Assembly: GCA_014904985.1 (NCBI GenBank)
Contig: MU129051.1
Location: 133,770-157,909, forward strand
Direction: 5' to 3'
Length of the DNA: 24,140 bases
From: Hydnum rufescens UP504
Lineage: Eukaryota > Basidiomycota > Agaricomycetes > Cantharellales > Hydnaceae
The notes under the pieces are model-generated. The model was given only the letters and a program-made list of their open reading frames with translations, was not told the DNA's origin and ran no database searches. The translations under genes and the position numbers were made by a program. Positions 1 to 9,998 of this stretch are shown here, one piece after another; position 1 is the stretch's first letter, and each line of letters starts with the position of its first letter.

Positions 1-400
1 TGGATGAGGCCCCATATAACGCGGCTGTGCCTCTCGGTGCGGGCAGTGTGTGAAGAAATAGAGGCTCGCTAGGAACAGATTGGAGCACTGTTAACACAAG
101 TTTCTCCAATTTTGCGAATGAACACTAACTTCGGAAATATAAACAGCACTACCCCATTGAATTAACTTAAAGTAAACTCAGATATTGGAGGAATGAATCT
201 GAAACTTTGGGGGATATTGTAGATCTATTAGGATGACCAGGGTCTGCATCCTCAGGATAATTGCAGGGGTATATTTACTGTTAGGTGAATTCTGATCTGT
301 AGGTGTGGCCCAATCTCCTTTGGAATCCTGGCACATGCTGCCTTACTGAACTGGGGTTGAGTATTACTGTTCTCCATATTTTTTTAATAAATTTATCATA
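1..400. other. No recognisable feature
   Basis: Moderately AT-rich sequence without a convincing reading frame, RNA gene or repeat. It leads into the first hairpin unit near position 540. Confidence 0.5.
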
Positions 401-583
401 GAGTGATTACATGTGTATATGTTTATTATTCCTTCACACAGTGCTTGTTTGCAGGCACTTGGGCACCTGTTTTGTTTGAGGCTGGCAGTTGCCAGTGTTG
501 ATTGTCATCTTCACCAAGTCCTAGCAATGCGCCCAAGAGGGAAAACAGGACCACACGCCACGATGGGCGTGTGGTCGCCTAAG

Positions 584-688
584 TTGATTTTATTCCCCCT
601 TAGGTACAGCCGCGCAAAGAGAGCAGCAAAGGTTGCTCTCTTTGCATCACTTTTAATGTGCTAACTAACTTGATTTTTGTTACTTTAG
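584..688 (+). other. Array intron L1 (donor apparently mutated)
   Basis: Hairpin A lies at 614-645: a 14-bp stem with GCAAAGAGAGCAGC as 5' arm, one G-U pair in the plus sense and loop AAAG. The branch motif is GCTAACTAAC and the acceptor TTTAG at 688. At the position where other units have a donor (9 nt after hairpin B) this copy reads TTGATT. A GTACAG at 604 could act as a cryptic donor. Confidence 0.5.
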
Positions 689-818
689 GTCTAAACGAGT
701 AGGATTATGAAGAACCCCGGAAACCTGCCAAAGCCCCAAAACCCTGCGCCTGAAAACTACACGACCGTGTGCAAACGGGCGCTGTGTGCCCGCATCAATG
801 GGCATATGGTAATCGGAG

Positions 819-921
819 GTATGCTGTGATTTCTATCGGCATAGCAATGCAGAAGGTGCAGCGCAAGCTGCTCCTTCTGCATCGCTCTGAATTCATTTAC
901 TAATGTATAGTGTTGTTCTAG
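819..921 (+). other. Array intron L2
   Basis: The donor is GTATGC at 819, exactly 9 nt after the end of a degenerate hairpin B. Hairpin A is at 847-882, with a 16-bp stem, one T-T mismatch and a GCAA (GNRA-type) loop. The branch-like motif is ACTAATG and the acceptor TTCTAG ends at 921. Confidence 0.55.
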
Positions 922-1043
922 GATCTAAACCAATACTCTCAATATGAACTGCCAAACGATGATGGACCCTGAGTAGGAACTGCGGCACGGCAGCGCAGGA
1001 CGAGTACTACATGCCCACTGATGTGGGTGTGTGGTGCTATAAG

Positions 1044-1148
1044 GTACTTATTTATTTTCTATATGTACGTGACCCAAGGAGCAGCATAATTATGCTGCTC
1101 CTTTGGGGTCGCTTTGAACGTTTTTACTAATGTGCTCTACTATTGTAG
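1044..1148 (+). other. Array intron L3
   Basis: The donor is GTACTT at 1044, 9 nt after hairpin B. Hairpin A at 1072-1109 is nearly a perfect palindrome around CATAATTATG, with a one-base bulge in the outer stem. The branch motif is ACTAATG and the acceptor TTGTAG ends at 1148. Confidence 0.55.
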
Positions 1149-1515
1149 GGTTTGGACCGGAATCTGCACACCGACTAGGGAAGTGTGCGATCCACCCAGT
1201 GGTCGAACGTCCTACCAGGATTCCCCACCCTCCTTCCCTTACCTCTGAGGAGACAAAGCGACCCACGCGGTCCCTCTGTCATGCCCAAGGAACAAATTAT
1301 TGGGGCCCTGACACATGGGTTGAGTCATCAGGAATTTTGCCCCTGCTCTAGCCCAGCTGCATTGAATGCGATTGCTTGGTGACCTGGCAAGCGATTAATG
1401 TGGACGAGTGCTGATGTGTGGGTGGCCTAAATTTCTGACGCCCGCACCTAGTTGCTTTGCTTCAACCAGGTGCCCATACTGCCCTTGTCTTCTCAGCCCA
1501 TAAAGCATACAACTT
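1149..1515. other. Downstream flank of left array
   Basis: This probably contains the last exon of the left array and then unassigned sequence. Short open frames exist but have no recognisable motif, and they run past the array boundary without a clear start. Confidence 0.3.
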
Positions 1516-1517
1516 TG

Positions 1518-1797
1518 GGCCCTAGAATAATACGGCCTTTACTTCTACTCCCAACGAGAAAACCCCAGCTCTTTCCTGGACCCTCGCCATATTTCTTCTC
1601 AAGGGCCTCAATTTCTTGCATCAACCCGCATTTTCACCCGCCATGGCCTAGTACTTCGCCACCAATGCTTCCATTTCTCTCTCCCTATAATATTGCCTTT
1701 ACTTCTACCCCCAACGACGAAACCCCAGCTCTTCCCTGGGCCCTCGCTGTGTTTCTTCTCAAGGGCCTTAATTTCTTGCCTCAACCCCATTATAGAA
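1518..1797. repeat. 160-nt tandem repeat, first pair of copies
   Basis: Two diverged copies of a unit with period about 160 (the CCTTTACTTCTAC block recurs at about 1536 and 1696). Both contain AACCCCAGCTCT, TTCTCAAGGGCCT and AATTTCTTGC. On the minus strand each copy encodes the same short peptide, with EIxALEKK and GKSWGF. Further copies lie at 3374-3602. Confidence 0.7.
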
Positions 1798-2428
1798 GAA
1801 GGATTGGGAGCTCCAATGACTGTCAAATCAAACTCTGGTTCAGCCAGTGTGTAGATGGGAGACTGTATTTCTGTTTTTATTCAATGGGCTGGTTCGCTCT
1901 GATGGTTGATCACTCTCTAACAAGTTAGGTATGGTATTCAGTGGAGGATAAGATTGTGGTATGGACTAGCTATAGTCAATGATATATTGTGGGATGCTTG
2001 TGAAAGGCTTATACGTGTTGTATTGAACTGTTTACTGCTATTTGTGGGTACCTATTTGTGTCCTCCTGGTCAAAATGCGGATTCTAAAGAGGACTCTAGA
2101 CTAGTTTAAGCTTGATTTAGTATGTCAATGTGTTTCTTTCTTCTTCTGACCTAACTTTGTTTTTACTCACCTTTCCTTGGATGTCCAGCAACTCTAACCT
2201 TAGGTCCTGCAACTATCCTTGGCTCAGTATTTTGCGTAGAGGGCTTCCAGTGACTTAGTCTTAACAACCTTGTATATGACTTAGCTCCAGATGGCTTTAG
2301 ATCAGTACTCTCTTAAGATGCAAGCAGATTTGTAGACAGTAGTATATTCCAGTAGTGAGAAGATGATGGGGGGATACAGGAAAATCTACCAGCTTTTATA
2401 CCTTTCTGAAGGTGGCTGTGTTTAAAGA
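1798..2428. other. No recognisable feature
   Basis: Noncoding-looking sequence between repeat blocks. No reading frame of useful length, RNA gene or inverted repeat stands out. Confidence 0.4.
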
Positions 2429-2430
2429 AT

Positions 2431-2665
2431 ATGACTCACTCCTAGGTGAGTCATATGTGAGAACAATAGGGTTGTCAAGGAGGGTGAGTCATTCATAAAG
2501 TGGTTGCATGATAGGTGAGTCATTCATAAAGTGGTTGCAAGATAGGTGAGTCATTCATGAACAGAACAAAAGGGTTGCTAAGAAGGTGTTATCTTTCATA
2601 AAGTGGTTGCAAGGAGGGTGAGTCATTCATAAACAGAACAAAAGGGTAGTCAAGGGAGTGTTATC
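2431..2665. repeat. 31-nt minisatellite with TGA(C/G)TCA motifs
   Basis: Imperfect tandem units read GGTGAGTCATTCATAAAGTG and on. The spacing is exactly 31 nt between 2485, 2516 and 2547, with longer variants carrying AACAGAACAAAAGGGT. The heptamer TGA(C/G)TCA occurs at 2432, 2447, 2485, 2516, 2547 and 2619. The first two form an inverted repeat (ATGACTCAC at 2431-2439, GTGAGTCAT at 2446-2454). This heptamer is the classical binding site of Gcn4/AP-1 type bZIP factors; binding here is inference only. Confidence 0.75.
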
Positions 2666-2860
2666 TTTCTTATCTGTGAGGTTCTAGAAGTTATTTGTGG
2701 CAATGGGAGATGAAATCAAAGGATATTTCCAAGTTCTTGGAGATTAATTTGTTTGTAGTCCAGTGGTTAAGATGTTTTTGTTGCTGGTTGATAATGGGGA
2801 CAAGTGCATGGGATGGGATTTGATGCAGAAACAACAGTTTACATCCGTAATAGACGTTCT
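2666..2860. other. No recognisable feature
   Basis: Spacer between the 31-nt minisatellite and the next repeat block, with nothing supportable in it. Confidence 0.4.
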
Positions 2861-2864
2861 TGGT

Positions 2865-3270
2865 ATCATTCGATGCGGAGTTTTAACAGCTTTCTGGGCG
2901 CGGTGGTTCCGAGCAGATCCAGTGTAAACTGACAGAGAAATTTGTTTTTTACTGATGGGTGTTGATTCTGATAGTAATATTGTTCTGTAGAGTTCAGTTT
3001 TGATCTGTTCTTCGCGTGCTCAATACCGTTGGATGCGGATTTTTTATATCTTTCCAGGCGCGGTTGTTCCGAGAGGATTGGATGCGAACTGACGGAGAAA
3101 TTCGTTTTTCACTGAAAATCCCGGATTTTGACAGTAATATTGGTCTGGAGAGTGCATTTCTGGTCCGTTCGACTTGTGTTTGGTACCATCCGAAAGGTAT
3201 GAATCGTGGCTTTCCGAGAGTTATATGGGCGTACCTCTCTGATCAAAACTGACGGAGTTATAGAACGAAT
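2865..3270. repeat. Diverged tandem repeat of about 165 nt
   Basis: The string GATGCGGA followed by GGCGCGGT(G/T)GTTCCGAG, then ACTGA(C)(A/G)GAGAAATT(T/C)G, occurs at 2873 and again at about 3031. A third weaker partial copy follows near 3180-3260 (CCGAGAGTTAT, AACTGACGGAG). The copies are old. Short open frames through them look incidental. Confidence 0.6.
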
Positions 3271-3373
3271 TTGATTTCTGTGCATAGCCATAATTGATTT
3301 CGTAATAGGTCACATGATCATTCCAATGGCTGGGATCAATGGATATTTGCATTTTCTGATACTGGATGTTTTT

Positions 3374-3602
3374 ATCTTCCACACCATGTTTTCACCCGCC
3401 GCGGCCTAGTACTTCACCAACAAGGCCCTGTTTCTCTCTCCCTATAATATCGCCTTTATTTCTACTCACAAAGACAAAACCCCAGCTCTTCCCTCGACCC
3501 TCGCCATGTTTTTTCTCAAGGGCCTCAATTTCTTGCCTCAACCCCTTGTTTTCACCCGTTGTGGCTGAGTACTTCACCAACAAGCCCCCCGTTTCTCTCC
3601 CC
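3374..3602. repeat. 160-nt tandem repeat, second pair of copies
   Basis: One partial and one fuller copy of the unit seen at 1518-1797, again containing AACCCCAGCTCTTCCCT and TTCTCAAGGGCCTCAATTTC. The minus strand again encodes the GLRQEIEALEKK and GKSWGF peptide. It ends about 300 bases before coding remnant A. Confidence 0.7.
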
Positions 3603-3908
3603 CTCTCTGTCATCCGCTGCCACTCTTTTAATGCGATGTCAGGGGGCCTTTGTGATGGGAATTTCACTGTGTATTTCTCCAACCTCACCCCGGACCCCTC
3701 CCCTCCAACATCTCTACATAGAAATACTCCGGCAACTTCCACAGTTGGCACAAGGCGCAAATGGCCCACCCGCAACCAAACAACCCAACGGTCCCCAGAC
3801 CCACTGATCCATAAGCGGCTCATTCCCGTCTTCTTGAGATAACAAGATGCCCCTCACAAGCCACCCGAAGTTTCTTGACGCCTCCCCCAAGGCCTCTTCT
3901 GTGAGAGA
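3603..3908. other. Leader region of remnant A
   Basis: C-rich sequence between the 160-nt repeat and the first ATG of remnant A. Frames are open on both strands but contain only low-complexity Ser/Pro/Thr sequence, so I assign none. Confidence 0.3.
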
Positions 3909-4875
3909 ATGGATCACTCCACACGGGCCATCTGTTGTACCTCAGAAGCAATCCATTCAGCCCAAAACCTAGGAACTGAAGTTAAAGCCCCCATGGATTC
4001 ACCTGCTCCCAAGGAATCCCCTTTCCCCCTCCCTCAGCCTACTTTCCTGCAGAATGGATGGCTGGTAGATGCCCATGGCCGAATATTTGCTAGGAGCCTC
4101 AGTGCACACGAACTCCCTGATCAGGCTTACATACCAGGAATGTCTGCAGACGATCCAAGAACTGCCATGGTGTCCTTCTATGAGGGACCCCGTCTCTCTC
4201 TGCGCCATATTCCATTGAACCGTACCATCAAGGCCGAGCTTACTATTACCACAGGTGGATCGAAGTTGTCTTCATTCCTTCTTGGGCCCAAGCCCCACTG
4301 CCGCTGGCTGTGGAAGGTATGGCCAGGTTCTGGCAGGAACCCTACCCTGAAGATGGTTTCCCAAAAGGTGCCAGGCGCTACTACCATTTTTTTGTAAGTC
4401 TTTGCTTTGGGTGGAACATGTGCGGGCCCAACTGATGGTGGGTACCCGCCCTTAGGTTCGTCCCACTCCCCCTCCTGTCCTCTCCCCCTTACTGCTGCAT
4501 GTTGAGCCCTGTACTGTCAAAGGTTGGATGGTGGACAGAGACAGGTTCGTTTCTATTGAACCCATGGGGCCCAATGAGATTACACCGGAGATCGAGAGAC
4601 GAACAGGGTGGGATTCGATCCCCCTCAAAGTCATCCGAGTCTCGTATTGGAGGGATGAAGATTGATGGGCCATTGCAGACCCCATGCCCTCTCTTCCAAA
4701 CACTGTGCGGGCCGCAGGAGGCCAGTATCCTCCCAGGGCAGAGGCGTATGTGGCCTTGGTCAGCTCCTCCAATTATACCTATTTGGTTTCCTTGGCAGAA
4801 TCCCTCCACTCCCAAAATCCCCCCTGCAGCCCCCTCACACCCCTACCCCCGATCACAGCCCCCTCACACTCCTGA
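3909..4875 (+). pseudogene. Remnant A, N-terminal part (unknown protein)
   Basis: I do not recognise the family. The frame from ATG 3909 (an alternative ATG is at 3993) gives a compact-looking sequence with GWLVDAHGRIFARSL and YIPGMSADDPRTA. Near 4235-4250 the sensible frame shifts by one base and continues as RWIEVVFIPSWAQAPLPLA and ARFWQEPYPEDGFPKGARRY up to 4393. A 62-nt intron follows. The frame after it is in phase and reads HVEPCTVKGWMVDRDRFVS and RRTGWDSIPLKVIRVSYW. It is cut by TGA at 4663 and runs on to 4872 with SSNYTYLVSLAESLHS. Composition and motif-like Trp/Gly/Pro spacing argue for a real former protein. One frameshift and one internal TGA make it a pseudogene unless there are sequencing errors. 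Confidence 0.6.
4394..4455 (+). other. Spliceosomal intron in remnant A
   Basis: Canonical 62-nt intron: donor GTAAGT directly after codons for HFF, branch-like AACTGAT, acceptor CCTTAG. Removing it keeps the frame open from YYHFF into VRPTPPP. Size and signals are typical of basidiomycete introns. Confidence 0.75.
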
Positions 4876-5718
4876 GATGCCTCCCCGAACCTTTGAGGCC
4901 AGCTATTCTCTCAGGGATGCAAAGGATATGAGCAGCCCTGAACCCAGGCCCTCATATCACCAAGGAACCCAATATCGTGGCTCACCCTATAGACCGGAGA
5001 AGGAGGAACATCAAGAACGTCTTCATGGGTTCCATAGGCCAGAGAGGGATGAGCGATCTTGATCGTCCTATGGGTTCGAAAGGGATGACCACGCTGGTTC
5101 GTCCTATAGGCTGATGTACAGGGACCCGCCTGCCTCAGGCCCTCCCTGGGACTCCTCCGATAGACCAAGGCACAGGGACCCTCCTACCTCTGGCCCTGGC
5201 CAGGGCTCGTCTTATAGGCTGGAAAACAAGGAGCATTCGTCCTACTGGCCGACATACAGGGAGGATCGAGCTTCCGGGTCCCGATCCCACCAGGGATTGT
5301 CCCCGGGTTGGAATCGAGATAGTAGAGGAGGCTCTCCCAGCAGCGGGAAAAGCAGTGGGTGCTCTTGAGATGAAAGTGAAGATGGGGGTTCGGATTCCAG
5401 GGCCCCAAAACAACAATGACCGGACCCCTCCCAGCAGCAAGTGGGTAGAAGGATCCACGAACCGTTTCCCGTCAGGCAGGAGCTGTTGTTACACACATGA
5501 GATGCGGGTGCCCAGCTGTTGGAAAGAAACAGAGGGGATGCTGCAGGGCAATATCGCCCCAAATGGGCCAACAACAATCCCTCTTGCTTCAAAGGTGAAG
5601 GAGGCCCTGTTCGTCAGGGCTGTGCTGTAGCTCACTTCAGCCCTAACAGATTTTAAAGAAGAAGTCCCCCTTTTAAACCCAAATGGTCAGGCCCCAAACA
5701 GCGCTCTGCTTCAAAAAT
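4800..5718 (+). pseudogene. Remnant A, Ser/Arg/Pro-rich middle segment
   Basis: One frame (codon starts congruent with 4499) reads through low-complexity sequence rich in Ser, Arg, Pro, Tyr and Asp, with repeated SYR and RDPP words: for example YRDPPASGPPWDSSDRP and EDRASGSRSHQG. It then reaches a basic stretch containing QYRPKWANNNPSCFKGEG and ends at the donor at 5719. It is interrupted at 5060, 5366, 5417 and 5498 by TGA and at 5654 by TAA, with coherent sequence on both sides of each. Such segments are usually disordered and sometimes nucleic-acid binding; no function can be assigned. How it joins the preceding part (a frame change near 4850-4870) is unclear. Confidence 0.5.
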
Positions 5719-5779
5719 GTAAGTCTGGCTCTCTTTATTGGTTTTTGAAGGTCGGGGCTAACTGATGGGGCCCAAACAG
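5719..5779 (+). other. Spliceosomal intron in remnant A
   Basis: Canonical 61-nt intron: donor GTAAGTCTGG, branch GGGCTAACTGAT, acceptor AAACAG. The exact frame after splicing is not consistent with the next open frame, which suggests an extra indel nearby. Confidence 0.65.
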
Positions 5780-5784
5780 TACTT

Positions 5785-7601
5785 TGAAACCCTAAGTCTT
5801 CGGTGCAGCACTTAGTGGAACAGCTCCCTTGTTGGATCATGGCCGTTAATTCAGGTGGCCTCCCTATACCCGAGTTCTACCAGCTCAACCTGAGCCCCTA
5901 CGCACAGTTGGATTATTCTCTCTCTCTAAGCATACCTGTACAGTTCCAGCAAGCCAGGGCCCATTTACCCTTTGTCCTTAGACCCCGGTACCGCAGCCAA
6001 ATGGTTCCCTATCCCAACCAAACTGTTGATCTCATTCCTTCCCAGGCCCCGCATACACGAATGCTTCTCTGGAATATCTCGAGAGGATCGTGGGTCCCAG
6101 AAGCCCCTTGGAGGCCTCATACCTCAAAGGTTTTCAGTATCTGAAGAGGTTGGATGCCTTGGGCGCCATTGCCCAATCCCCTTTTAAGGATGAGATGAAC
6201 GTTTTGGAAACTTACAAAACACTTCGACCAACGTTGCAGAGGGGTCATTTGAAATTTGAAGAATGGTGTTCTGAGGTGCACAGGCTGGAAGGAAAAACAT
6301 ACCTCTCCCTGGCCTTGGTGCGTTTGGCCACCCATATGGCCCTGGACACCATAGCATACCTTGGCAGTCTAGAGTCCCCTGTATTTAGTCCCAATGAAAC
6401 ATTGATGGGAGCCATTTTCGGCCCCTCCCTGGAGCCCCAAGCCCCAGAGCCAGGAACACCCGATAACGGCATGCGATGGAATGCCGTGCTTATGGAAAGG
6501 TTGGGTGTGCCTTGCTGGGGAATTATGCCTAGAGTGGGCCCCCAGCGGCTGGACTTTGATGCAGGGGGCCGGCCGGATGCGGACCCCTTGAAGGAAGCCG
6601 ATTTTCAGAAGGGAATGAGGGTGATCTCTCAAGACCAACAGCCTTTGCAAGTGGTAGTATACTCTCAAAAATGCCCATGCTCACCTCCTTCCTCTCCTCC
6701 AGTGGGCCCCCAAGAGTTTAGTGACGACCTCAAAGCAGTAATCATTCAGGCCCTCGATAGTGAGATGCCGGATGCCTATACAATCGAGGAGAGTAGCGCA
6801 AAGTTGAAAGGGTTGTTAGGCTCCAAAGTTTGGTCTGGTCGACAGTATGAAGATGGCTCCCATATGGAGAGACAGGGTCGAGTCTGGTATCAAACTAGGG
6901 ACATCCCCTTGCATTTGGGAGCGCACAATTCCGTCTCTGACTCGCTCATAGAGGTGCCCCTAGGCTATTTCCATCCTGAACTCTGATTCCCTCTTCGTAC
7001 GGGCCAGGCCCCAAAGGTCATGACCTCAGCTATATCCCCCAACAAACCTTCCGTGCTCCAGGGTATTGAACCCAACCTCTGGTATCATCTGACTGCCTCT
7101 CCCTACCCGACTCATATGATAGCTAGGGACCTTGCTGAATGATATCGCCCTCAAGGTGTCCTGGCTTTCAAAGGCAGCCTGGTCCTTGTCAAAGAACAGG
7201 GCATAAGGCAAAAGGATTCTCAGAAGGTCCTAGAGATCAACCTCCTGTTCAAACGACCCGACCAGCAGGATGCTGTATTGCAGAGGCTGAGGGAATCCGA
7301 CCCCAAGGTTGATGCTCATGCCGTTGATATGGATCCCCACAACTGGAGATCTGATTATCAGCATTTTTTTGATGAAGGGTACATAAGGCAGCTATTTGCA
7401 GACCCGCAGCCTATCAAAGACATTGAGGCCCTCTTAGAATTGGCCCCTCCGTCCAGTCGTCCCATCAATACCAGAGAAGCTGCCAAAACAGTGGCCGTGG
7501 ATATGGAAAGGGCTCGACAAGCCCTTCTACTACAGATGTTTGAGGCAGGGAGGTATCCCCCCTTGGTACAGCCCCCCCCACCTCCCTCCAAGGATCCCTA
7601 G
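5785..7601 (+). pseudogene. Remnant A, C-terminal globular part (unknown)
   Basis: The first block (about 5803-6050) reads VNSGGLPIPEFYQLNLSPYA and FQQARAHLPFVLRPRYRSQM. After a frame change near 6040 a long frame runs to 7601, with the helical-looking segments YLKRLDALGAIAQSPF, KFEEWCSEVHRLEGKTYLSL and RLGVPCWGIMPRVGP. TGA codons at 6984 and 7140 lie in this same frame, and sequence on both sides is equally protein-like. The end contains Pro-rich YPPLVQPPPPPSKDP before TAG. Without the stops it would be about 500 residues. I recognise no enzyme motif. A loose resemblance between GVPCWGIMPR here and GAPIWGIRIR in remnant C may hint at distant homology. Confidence 0.55.
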
Positions 7602-8114
7602 GTCCCTCAGGCAATTCTGGTGCACATCCCAGTTCCTACATGAGCTGACCCAAGCCCCTTGCCCAGAGAATTTCTCTGAAGGGGATCATCTGTGCCTCAA
7701 ATGCCTCTCTTTATTTCTCCTCCTTCTAGCGGAGTTTTCCAGGGCAGCTTTCAGAATCCCCCTTTATGCCTCCCAACGTGGGCCTTACGTTCATTTGATG
7801 CAGCATATTGTCCTTTGTATCCAGCGGGCTTTCGAGGCTAAATCAGTCCTTTGCGGAAAGGCCTCGGAGGTGGAACCGGGGCAATCCTTCAATCAAGGCA
7901 CCCATGATGAATCTGTAGGGCAGAGTTTGTTCAGTATGCACCCAAGGACTGTCGATTCTTCATCGTGTTGGATCCCAATCTCGAGTCCCCAGAATACACC
8001 CCGTCAAAGGCTGCTCTGGAAGCAGATGCCAAGCGAGTAGAAGCTGTGATCGCCCAGGTGGTAGAGCAAAGCAAGAACAAGGGTTCCGCTCCAGGTAAGG
8101 AGAAGGACTCTTAA
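7602..8114 (+). pseudogene. Remnant A, terminal segment
   Basis: Two overlapping frames share a plausible C-terminus. One (up to about 7930) reads HELTQAPCPENFSEGD and RIPLYASQRGPYVHLMQHIV. The other, from about 7920, reads FVQYAPKDCRFFIVLDPNLE, then a charged helical tail EADAKRVEAVIAQVVEQ, ending at TAA 8112. The shift lies near 7900-7920 beside a CTGTAG that could be an acceptor, so an intron or an indel is possible. Confidence 0.4.
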
Positions 8115-8540
8115 TGGGAAAACCTCTTGTTCTTGTGTTCTCTCATCTTTGTACCGGTGTACTTTTCTCTTTCATTTGCTCTGTTATTGGACTTCCATAT
8201 TCGTTTTTCCATGGCTCCCCTCCTAACCCTTCTAACCCTTCTTCTTTTACCTTCCTCGGTGGCAGGGTCCAGCTTTGATATACAGCCCAAGAAGGCCATT
8301 TGCCAATTCCCTATTCTGTTCTCCCACCCAAATTGTACTGTTACCTTTTTTGGTTGCTCCAACAAGGCTCTTGATCCTTAAGGGTGCAGATTCTAGAACT
8401 GAGTGGGAAAGAAACTCTGTACTGGAATCAACGCCCCCAAGGCCGAAGGCAATCCAAAGGCCTGGGGTTTATTAACCTTTTTTTTTTTTTTTTTTGAGGT
8501 TCAGATCGTTTTGCCCTCTATCAGGGCCCCCCCCTCTTGC
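8115..8540. other. Spacer between remnants A and B, with poly-T tract
   Basis: Pyrimidine-rich sequence with an 18-nt T run at 8478-8495. No convincing coding sequence. The T-rich character suggests a promoter-proximal or untranslated leader region for remnant B, which is inference. Confidence 0.4.
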
Positions 8541-8548
8541 TTCTCCAG

Positions 8549-8601
8549 GTGAGTTCTTTTTGTGCATTGGGTTCCATTGCTAACTTTGTTGTTGTTTCTA
8601 G
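8549..8601 (+). other. Leader intron upstream of remnant B
   Basis: A 53-nt intron with donor GTGAGTTC, branch GCTAACTTTG and acceptor GTTTCTAG. It sits 100 nt before the ATG at 8706, so it would be in the 5' untranslated region. A second YAG (CTGCAG, about 8639) could be an alternative acceptor. Confidence 0.65.
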
Positions 8602-8705
8602 TTGTTCCTAAGCTTAGCCCTTTTGCACTGCTCTGCAGCTCCTCACGCAGGACCTTCAGACAGCAGTGTGTTCGAGGCCATCTTTAACGCCTTTCCTCCT
8701 TTCTG

Positions 8706-9998
8706 ATGGCAAAGAAACCCTGCCGCACCAAGCCTGTGGGACATGCCTCGGACTCCACTGTTAGGCCCACCTCTGACTCCACTGTTAGGCCTGCCTTGGA
8801 CTCCGCTGCTACTTGTAGAAGCAACAGATCGAAGTTGAAAGAGGAAGCCTTGCATGTCCAGCCTGTAAGCAGCCCCTTTCTTTATGGAGGAAGGAAAGTA
8901 ATAATGCTGTCCTGTCTGCAAAGACAAAGCCCCAGGCTTTGGGGGCCAAATCTAGGGTTAAGACCTACCAAAAATGCTCCGCCAACCCACGACATCGGCA
9001 AGGAACCAGAAAAGGCAGCCGATCCTCTGCAGGCCCCTCAGAAGTCGCAAACAGGAAGAAGGGGAGGCTCGGATCCAGCAAGGTTCGATGGCGTTGTTCT
9101 TGAAAGCCCAACCAGGCCCTCCTCTTCCAATGCTTCCATGGGACATCCTCTCCCTGACATTAACCCTACACCTACGCCTACCCCCATGCCTACCCCTCAT
9201 TCCAGCCCTAGCCCCTATCGAAACCCTCATTTCTGACCTATTCCCAATATCCCCCATGTTCCCAAACAAGACCCTGAGGCTGCAGAAGTAGCCAAAGGCC
9301 TCGAAGGCCTAGGGGATGAAGGCGACGGCTTCTCCAAGTTTCCTGCTGATCAATTTGAAGAGCCCCCGGGCTCTGAGGAGGAGCAAAGGGGGTTGTTGGG
9401 CCTTCCTACTGTCTCTGAAACTGAGGCATTTGGCCCCAATGCCCTGCATAAGGCCTATTCAAAGGGCCCGGGGGAGGCCTTGAAGGACACAGGGGCTCCT
9501 AGTTCATCCGAATCCAATTGCATGGTTCCATCGTTTGAAGACTCCACCACAGATGGGGAATATATGTCTGGCCTTGAAGAGGCAATGAACAATGAGAGAA
9601 ACCCAAAGGACCTAGCTAGGCTAGAGGCTGAAAGGGTGATGAGGCTTGAGGCCTGGCAAGCCAGGGCTGCAGAATTGGCTGAAGAGCATGCTGTGTGGCA
9701 TCACCGGACCAAAGGAAAGGGGAAGGAGACTGAGGTGGAGGTGGATGATGAGGCCGAAGAAGAGGAATTCGATGAAGCCCATACAAAGCCCTTGGTCTCA
9801 AGGCTCACTAAATCCCAGACTGAGCATGTTAAACAGCAGGTGGAGGAAGAAAGGGAACGATATGCCGCCCTAGCCCAGGAGATGCAGGTCCCCACCGAGC
9901 TTGTCCTGCAAACCGCTCATGCTCAAACAGGGAAATCACGTGGAGGGCAGTACTACCTAACAATTGTTAGAACCAATGGCTTATTGAATATATCATGA
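8706..9998 (+). pseudogene. Remnant B, acidic/coiled-coil protein (unknown)
   Basis: One frame runs from ATG 8706 to TGA 9996, broken only by TGA at 9234. The N-terminus is basic (MAKKPCRTKP) with a 27-nt tandem duplication encoding SDSTVRPT-like units. A Thr/Pro tract TPTPTPMPTP lies near 9165-9200. The second half is acidic, with a predicted coiled coil (LEAERVMRLEAWQARAAELA), an acidic run EVEVDDEAEEEEFDEA and then VKQQVEEERERYAALAQEMQ. About 430 codons in total. The frame after QTAHAQTGKSRGG looks truncated and runs into unrelated sequence. Alternative splicing around GTAAGC near 8862 would give a very basic segment instead. The family is not recognised. Same strand and similar decay as A and C suggest one multi-gene element. 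Confidence 0.55.

Larger units (their letters stand above)
540..1160 (+). ncRNA. Left hairpin exon-intron array (3 introns)
   Basis: Three tandem units have the same layout as the large arrays at 18530-22663. Each has an exon ending in a hairpin B-like inverted repeat, a 9-nt linker, a donor-like site, an intron with hairpin A, a CTAAC or CTAAT branch motif and a TAG acceptor. The exons between introns are 689-818 (130 nt) and 922-1043 (122 nt), neither a multiple of three, so a conserved protein is unlikely. The B hairpins are at 551-574 (arms CCACACGCC / GGCGTGTGG), near 790-809 (degenerate) and near 1014-1034. The copies are more diverged from each other than those on the right. Whether they are transcribed is unknown; calling this an RNA gene is inference from splice-like and hairpin structure. 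Confidence 0.55.

Noticed and set aside
413..664. Small host gene at the start of the window
   Set aside because: The frame runs straight through hairpin B and hairpin A of the left array, with no conserved features or sensible end.
3392..3823. Minus-strand protein gene of about 143 residues
   Set aside because: It is open mainly because it crosses the 160-nt repeat and C-rich sequence. Only the short GKSWGF-containing part recurs, which I report as a finding instead.
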